Below are positions 58,147 to 64,000 of a stretch of DNA of 64,000 nt, piece by piece (position 1 is the first letter of the stretch; the number at the start of each line of letters is the position of its first letter). The translations under genes were made by a program, and so were the position numbers. The stretch spans positions 1,984,854 through 2,048,853 of the forward strand of contig CP093830.1 of the NCBI GenBank assembly GCA_033063855.1, in the 5' to 3' direction. Below the pieces are notes generated by a model. That model had not been told where the DNA came from, searched no databases, and was given only the letters and a program-made list of their open reading frames with translations. This DNA is from Smittia aterrima. Taxonomy: Eukaryota; Arthropoda; Insecta; Diptera; Chironomidae.

Positions 58147-60246
58147 CGTCTTAATGCACCTTGAGTAATTAAATTAAACTGTTAACTTAATAAGATTTCC
58201 AGACAGCACACAACTTTATCGATCAAGAGCACAAATCCGAATGAAACTAATTTCAGCGAAGCGCAGAAAAACGATGACGACGAGAAATAATAAAACTCGA
58301 GCATTGTAATTCGAGGATCGTGGCGAATTCAAATAAAATCAGATTTCATCACGAAGTCATCAGAAAGTTTTTTTTTATTTTGTTGCTCCCGCTGACTCAT
58401 GTTTGTTATCGGAGTCGAAGCAATCGTATGAAGGTTGCCCACCCAGACGAAAGTCTTTCACCAATAAACTTAAAAATTCTGCAAATATTTCGCAAGAACT
58501 TGTAATTTCCTTCGACCTCACACAAATCTAGTGATCAGCAGTCGAGCAGAGAAAATTTTTGGTTTAAGGATTGCAGAATTTCTTTTTCCAGATGATGAAG
58601 CACTCAAGATGTTTCAAGTTGATCCTTAAGATCGTCTCAATGGCAAATGGATCAGTTTCAAAAAGTAAACACATTGTGAGAACATCATAAATCACAATGT
58701 TTGTCGTTCGACTCAAATTTACAAAATAAATGGCAAAAACATAATTTGAGAAATTTTGTGTGTAAACATTCCATAAATTTACGATCTTTCAGCAGGTTTC
58801 GCTTCACGATAATTGACTTTTGTTATGACTTCGCTCATAAAAACAAACCATTTATCACAATGAAGTCAACTCTCCTTGAATCTCGGCCAGGAAAAATTCA
58901 TTGTGATCATAAGACCAACTCACTCAAGCTCAAATCTCTGGAAGAAAATATTTCTGGAAGTTTACAGACTTTACGACTCCTTTCCTTAACTATCAGTTAA
59001 CTATCTCCAAGGCAGTAAAATATGTTACCGGGAAAGGGCAATAAAATTGGAAGATTATGGACTGCCACTCGAACCCGATTTCTTCGCTCTTTGGAAAGCG
59101 AGTAATTTATTCGTTTCAGAAATGTAAACAAGAAGAGCGATCGTAAAACGTTGAGAAATGAAAAAGTCTTGGTTTTTGGGGTTGAAGATGGAAAATGCAG
59201 ACAAAAATTTTTGGGAGAAAAGACCATTCTGGGCCGTAAAATTAATTGCGGTGTAGAGAGAAACGTCCCAATGGCTTGAGACATTAGTCAAACGTGTCTC
59301 GAGGGTTGGAGAAGACTCATTCATCATTTTTCTCTTCCGATCTTTGATCTCGAGGCAAAGCTGAGAACAGAAACAAATCGACTGATGATTGAGACAAAAT
59401 AAAATCCAGATTTTACTCTTCAGTGTCTTTGCTTTATCGCGATCCGGAAGATATTGTCGGGACACGATGCAAGAATTCAAAGAACAGCTCGTAAAAGTTC
59501 CACAAAGATCGTAAACATTTGCATGGAGCGGAACTTTTGTGTTTGAGCTCAAACATTTTACGACACAACGGAACCTTTTTTTGCGAACTGCGTCGGGTCC
59601 TTAAATTGTTATAAGCTCTTGTGACAACATGGTGCCGCCCATTGTCAATTAAGATACAAGTTTCTCGAGCACATCGCTTTAACGAGCGGCGGCTACACTG
59701 AAGTCAACTTGTCAATCAAAAGTCATGCGAGGGAGTCACTTTTACATATTTTGTGGTTTGGCTTACCATCAGATAAACGATCAAATATTACGTCACTCTT
59801 AAAAAATATTAATTTTGACACTAAAGAATTTTTTTAAATTGAAGAATTTAAATTTTGAATACCAAAAAAATTATTTTCCTTTGACGTAATTTATGATTCT
59901 CTCCCCAAAAAATTTCTGACTAATTTTCTATGGCACTCACAAAGTGCCCTATTGATCATCTCTAATGTCTTTTTAATGTTTCTCTTGTTTCCCTCTAAAA
60001 AATATTTTCTCTTTGAAAGCAGAAAAATCAAAAGCGAAGCTGAAACTTAAGATGGATTGTCTGTGAAGTAAAAAGAAGATGGGACGAGCTCCAATTAAAT
60101 CGCAAGTGGAAAAAAATCGACTCATTAAGTTGGCATTTGGCGAGAAAATACTTTATTAATTGAAGAACATTTTCCAAGTCGAAAAAATAGAAAATAATTA
60201 AAACTGAGAGATTTTCCTTAAATGTCTAAGAGATTCTCAATAAATT
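58147..60246. other. Intergenic, including upstream region of envelope-like copy 2
   Basis: The first 320 bases are the duplicated upstream region, with TGACTCA at 58393-58399. Beyond that I see no supported gene. The frame of 165 codons at 59552-59055 (minus) has no domain or splice context and reads like noncoding sequence. Confidence 0.55.
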
Positions 60247-61054
60247 TTATCGCGGTATGTATTCTACTTGTCGGATTTGATGACCATAGAACCCCTGATA
60301 ATGCTGATAAACGTTTGCTGAAGGCGAAGCTGGCATTTTATATTTTTCATATGAGTACGGAAGGCCAGCATGATGATGAGAGTTGTGATGATGATGGTAG
60401 ATCGGACCGAAGTTGCTGTTCTCAGTCGCGTATGTCTGGCCAAGCATGTGTGATGTGACGAAGTTGGGCGTTTGTGCATTTAACGAATAAGCTGGTTGAG
60501 GCGACGATGACGTTTGAATGTGAGACGACGCAAGGCTTGTGATGCCCAAGTCATCCTCTGTAAAGAACAAAATGAGTTTCAGATCTTTTCGTCCGGAAAA
60601 CTGTTTACATCCTAAAGTTTGTCAACACGTTTTAAATATAGCCGCTTGGTACATGCATGATGTGTAGTTAAACTTCATGAACGGAATAAAAAATTTATTG
60701 CTTTTAACATTACAATAAATTATTCTTAAAGGCTTGCGACGGAGTTGCAAAGACTCGTCATGTGTTGCACAACTTTTCGCTTTTTGTTTGAATCTTCTGC
60801 AATTGAAGAGTGTTGAGATACACGCGAGGCGCAACTGGAAGTGCGATGCAATCTCTTCACACTTAACATTTGCGTGGCTTGTTGCTGATCAAACGATGAC
60901 AGAATTGATTTATGTCAGTCGTTAATTCCGTTCATGATTTAACAATAAAGAAACTTTTAACTTACTTTTCGAGCTGCTGACGTTGTTGTTGTTCGCACGG
61001 TCATTCTTCAGTCGATCAGAAGCAGCCGTGTTTGTCATTCGTTGATCTTGTGAA
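60247..61054 (-). CDS. Last two exons of a His-rich protein, perhaps a transcription factor
   Basis: Exon 61054-60966 has a good acceptor (TTCTCTCTCAG) and donor (GTAAGT). It reads SQDQRMTNTAASDRLKND and then a polar Asn/Ser stretch. It joins in phase to exon 60557-60247, which starts KDDLGITSLASSHIQTSSS, continues with a His run (IYHHHHNSHHHAG) and a Tyr/His-rich end (YQHYQGFYGHQIRQVEYIPR), then stops. The composition (polar, His/Gln/Ser-rich with aromatic repeats) is that of the C-terminal part of many homeodomain or similar developmental regulators, but no DNA-binding domain is visible, so the class is a guess. Upstream exons were not found between 61.05 and 62.2 kb and may lie beyond the window, which would place the hexamerin gene inside an intron. 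Confidence 0.5.
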
Positions 61055-62208
61055 CTGAGAGAGAAAGAGAAAAAAGAATGAAATTAAGAAATTGAAACTC
61101 ATTTCGGCCTTGAACCCGAGTTCTCTTTTCTAATCAAACTTCTTATCACAACACAGCAACATCACGAAAACAACTCGATCCGTTCATTCCACTCTATTTG
61201 TCAACTCCACGACTTTTTATAAACAAATCAACCTTTTCCTGCATGGCATTTTCCATGAAAACTCTTCTCCCTCGTGAACATGAAGTGCGTTAACGTAAAC
61301 ATTCTGCTATCGAAACGACCCAAACAGATTAGAATCAATTTATCAGTGATGCGCATATGTTTTATGTTCACAAAGTTATGTTTCAATCGAGCTGCTTCGT
61401 CTTGATTCAAGACTCTTGAACATCTTTCCCATTTGTTTTGGCGATCTGTAAACAATCTCTCGAGAGGGAAACTCAAGACGCTCTTCTTTTGAATCGATTA
61501 TTGTTTAATTTGAAAATTGATCGTTCATTAAACGATTAAAAAGGTTGGCTGACCAGATGAGTTTGAAGTTTTTTGTAAGTAGAATGGAAAATGTTTGATT
61601 AATTCGACCACCCACTCAACGCTCCGTCCCCAAGGAAAAAAAAAGAGATTTCAACCGGATTTGTGGGAAATATGAAAATATACAAATTTCGGTTCATTTA
61701 TCATCGAGAGTTGTTGTTTTAACACATTGACAGCTATAAATTCTTGAGTGGCATCGTAAATTACACAGCCACTCGTGCTGCTTGTGGAAGCAATTCAACG
61801 CTCCTGAAAGTAGCTTCCGTGCTTTGTAACGATCCGAGATCGCAGACAATGATGTTTAACTTTATTTAGTGCCTCGGGTCTCAGCTTGTCTTCAAGAACT
61901 CAGTTTCGTTCTTTTATTATTTTCTCCTCATAATTTATGAAAGTGTCGATTGACATTTTAGTGGCTTCAGATAATGTTGCGAGTGTGTGTACATTTTCCA
62001 TCGCAAGCATAATTTTAGTAGGCGCGAGAGAAATGTTTTCTATTTTCGGCTTCCAGCACATCTTTCTCACCGAGAGTTTCGTTTTTTTCCCTGTGATTTG
62101 ATAACAGTACGACGATCGAGAGAGAGTTGCGAAACAGCCGAAATCATGGTCAAGGCTGCGACGATGACTATAAATGGCAGCAATCTCATTAGATTTCATT
62201 CAGTCATC
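61055..62208. other. Upstream region of the hexamerin gene
   Basis: No coding exon is supported. The right end holds the hexamerin core promoter. The stretch may also be intron of the minus-strand gene that ends at 60247. Confidence 0.5.
62169..62204 (+). promoter_or_regulatory. Hexamerin core promoter (TATA box and initiator)
   Basis: TATAAA at 62169-62174 is followed 33 bases later by TTCAGTC (A at 62202), an exact arthropod initiator (TCAGT). The start codon is at 62209, so the implied leader is only about 7 bases. Confidence 0.65.
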
Positions 62209-64000
62209 ATGAAGTGTTTGTTGATTGTGGCAGCTTTTGTGGGTATCGCAGCAGCGATCCCAAGTGAGTACTTGAAACCGGACCCATACTTCGGCTCTCC
62301 AGCATATCTCGAGAAGGAACACGACCTTTTACTTGTTCTCAAGTATATTCATCAGCCTTTCTGGAACGCTGAGCTCAACGCTTTCGGAAACCACTACAGC
62401 TTGAAGGATGACTTGAAAAGCTATAACAATGTTGAAGAAGTAAACAAGTTTATCGACTTGGTCAGCCGCAATGGATTGTTGGAACCTAAAGCAATGTACT
62501 CGCTGTACAACGCTGAACATCTCGAACAAACCAAGATGCTTTTCAACGTCTTCTACAACGCTAAGGATTACGAGACACTCGCCAAGGTTGTAGCATGGGC
62601 TCGCTTCAACGTCAACGAAAAAATGTTCATGTACGTTATTGGAGTTCTTCTTGTTCACCGTAAAGATGTCGAAAGTCTTATCATTCCACCGCCTTATGAG
62701 GTTTGTCCTTATCAGTTCATTAACGCTGAAGCTATCAAGTTAGCTCACCGTATGAAGATGCAAGGCTTTTACGGAGTTGAAAAGGTTAACGATTTGTACG
62801 AGAAGATCATTCCCGTAAATTATACCGGTTGGTACATGCACTTGAATGCTGATCAGAAAGTGTCGTACCTCACTGAAGATGTTGGTCTCAACGCATTCTA
62901 TTACAACTTCAATCAAGATTACCCTCACTGGATGGAAGGCAAACCTTACGGTTTGGATAAGGATCGTCGTGGAGAACTTTACATTATCATGCATCACGAA
63001 ATCAACGCACGCTACTACCTCGAACGTTTGTCAAATGACTTGGGACACATTCCCGTTTTCAACTGGCGTGAACCAATTAAAGCAGGTTACTACCCATCTC
63101 TGATGTACGTCAATGGCAAACAATTCCCAACTCGCGCTAACAACTACAATTTGTACAAGGAAGGTAACCACAAATTCATTCAAGAAGCTGAAGATCGCGA
63201 ACGTCGTATCCGTGATGCTATCGACAGAGGTTTCGTGAAGTTTGGTGGAGTGAAAGCTTCTCTCTCAAAGCCTGAAGATGTCAACACTCTCGGAAACCTT
63301 CTTCAAGGAAACCCTGATAGCTTCGGACTTCATCACAATTTCCATGATCACATCGTTCCAAGCTTCTTGGAGAACTACGCAACTGCCATCAGAGATCCAC
63401 TCTTCTATCAATTCTACCAACGTTTGTTATCGAACTACTGGAAATTTATGGAACACATTGAACCATACACTGAAGAAGAAATTAATTTCCCCGGAGTTAA
63501 AATCACTGACATTCATGTTGATCAGATTGAAACTTTCTTCGAACCTTTCGATGTTGATATCACAAACGCAATTGATGTTGATCACGACAAGGAAGTTGTC
63601 GCACCAGAAACAATGAAGGATATCAAGTTCAAGAACGATCAGTACATGATTAAAGCTCGCACTATGCGTTTGAATCACAAGCCATTCGACTTCAAGATGA
63701 CTGTTCAATCAGACAAGGATCAAGATGCCAGCGTTCGCGTCTGGATCGGACCAAAATATGATGAATATGGAAGCCACATCGAATTCAATGAGAATCGTAA
63801 GAACTTTGTGATGCTCGACATTTACAAACAAACTTTGAAGGCTGGTGAGAATATTCTCACTCGTAACTCGCACAAGGAACTTTTGTACTATGGCGCAACT
63901 CAAACTACTTTCTACGAACTCTACAAGCATTTGATGGAAGCTAAGAGTGGAGCCAATCCATGGCCAACAGATTTGTTGATGGCTCGTTGCCAGTTCCCTA
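62209..64000 (+). CDS. Hexamerin (larval storage protein, arylphorin type), 3' end cut off
   Basis: The frame runs from ATG 62209 to the window edge, 597 residues so far of an expected 680-750. Hexamerins are made by larval fat body, secreted, and later taken up as an amino-acid store. A signal peptide starts the protein (KCLLIVAAFVGIAAA). The N, M and C domains of the haemocyanin superfamily are recognisable: YIHQPFWNAELNAFGNHYS; MFMYVIGVLLVHRKDVESL; IPPPYEVCPYQF; EDVGLNAFYYNFNQDYPHWM; and RRGELYIIMHHEINARYYLE. The copper-binding histidines of haemocyanin are not kept as a set, as in all hexamerins. Tyr and Phe are very frequent, which marks an arylphorin or LSP1-type protein. There is no intron in 1.8 kb; a GTGAGTAC near 62261 looks like a donor, but the frame through it is clearly coding. 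Confidence 0.95.
   Translation, partial: MKCLLIVAAFVGIAAAIPSEYLKPDPYFGSPAYLEKEHDLLLVLKYIHQPFWNAELNAFGNHYSLKDDLKSYNNVEEVNKFIDLVSRNGLLEPKAMYSLYNAEHLEQTKMLFNVFYNAKDYETLAKVVAWARFNVNEKMFMYVIGVLLVHRKDVESLIIPPPYEVCPYQFINAEAIKLAHRMKMQGFYGVEKVNDLYEKIIPVNYTGWYMHLNADQKVSYLTEDVGLNAFYYNFNQDYPHWMEGKPYGLDKDRRGELYIIMHHEINARYYLERLSNDLGHIPVFNWREPIKAGYYPSLMYVNGKQFPTRANNYNLYKEGNHKFIQEAEDRERRIRDAIDRGFVKFGGVKASLSKPEDVNTLGNLLQGNPDSFGLHHNFHDHIVPSFLENYATAIRDPLFYQFYQRLLSNYWKFMEHIEPYTEEEINFPGVKITDIHVDQIETFFEPFDVDITNAIDVDHDKEVVAPETMKDIKFKNDQYMIKARTMRLNHKPFDFKMTVQSDKDQDASVRVWIGPKYDEYGSHIEFNENRKNFVMLDIYKQTLKAGENILTRNSHKELLYYGATQTTFYELYKHLMEAKSGANPWPTDLLMARCQFP

Noticed and set aside
54000..58500. A complete errantivirus-type retroelement around the envelope genes
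   Set aside because: I found no gag or pol frame, no primer-binding site and no long terminal repeats on either side. The neighbours are an ordinary zinc-finger gene and intergenic DNA.
59055..59552. A 165-codon minus-strand open frame
   Set aside because: No domain, signal peptide, coherent composition or splice context. The overlapping frames look equally random.
62255..62265. GTGAGTAC as a possible splice donor early in the hexamerin gene
   Set aside because: The frame reads straight through into conserved hexamerin sequence with no acceptor that would improve it.

Overview
The window is nuclear DNA of an insect, almost certainly a nematoceran fly with a compact genome. It is AT-rich, most introns are about 45-70 bases with GTAAG donors, and it carries clear orthologues of fly and mosquito genes: Lis-1, the PC2 convertase amontillado, PRC1/fascetto, endophilin B, a hexamerin, a 27 kDa haemolymph glycoprotein and miR-281. 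A chironomid midge is my best guess, but nothing in the sequence fixes the family. I rebuilt exon structures by hand from splice signals and reading frame; every multi-exon model given with a full exon list sums to a multiple of three.

Layout. 1-5.1 kb: no gene seen. 5.1-10.7 kb: a short unrecognised protein (-), Elongator subunit ELP5 (-), a haemolymph-glycoprotein family member with a GPI-like tail (-), and PDCD2/Zfrp8 (+). 10.7-16.1 kb: a broken beta-propeller-like fragment (-), then Lis-1 (+), whose probable 5'-UTR intron holds two tandem mir-281 hairpins. 17.2-20.1 kb: a secreted Gln/Gly/Asn-rich protein (-) with two furin-type sites and a threefold repeated exon module. 20.9-22.8 kb: 4E-T (+). 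23.6-26.9 kb: endophilin B (-), divergent from a small protein with a C-terminal RPA-binding-type helix (+). 28.0-31.0 kb: PC2 (+). 32.8-34.6 kb: a 1-acylglycerol-3-phosphate acyltransferase (+) and a small basic secreted protein (-). 35.2-40.3 kb: PRC1 (-) and a DUF4781-like protein (+). 43.9-51.6 kb: a giant non-classical cadherin (+). 52.3-54.1 kb: a THAP + ZAD + C2H2 zinc-finger protein (+). 54.2-58.15 kb: a tandem pair of envelope-derived, Iris-like genes (-). 60.2-61.05 kb: the last two exons of a His-rich protein, possibly a transcription factor (-). 62.2-64 kb: a hexamerin (+), cut by the window edge.

The most unusual items are: (1) the two envelope-derived genes, which share a signal-peptide intron and conserved upstream DNA; one keeps the furin site and fusion-peptide region and the other has lost both; (2) the miR-281 pair sitting upstream of Lis-1; (3) the furin-processed repeat protein with alternative terminal exons; (4) the THAP-ZAD-C2H2 domain combination. 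There is no operon logic here. Relations between neighbours are limited to divergent promoters (endophilin B with the RPA-motif gene; PRC1 with the DUF4781-like gene), tail-to-tail pairs, and possible nesting of the hexamerin inside a long intron.
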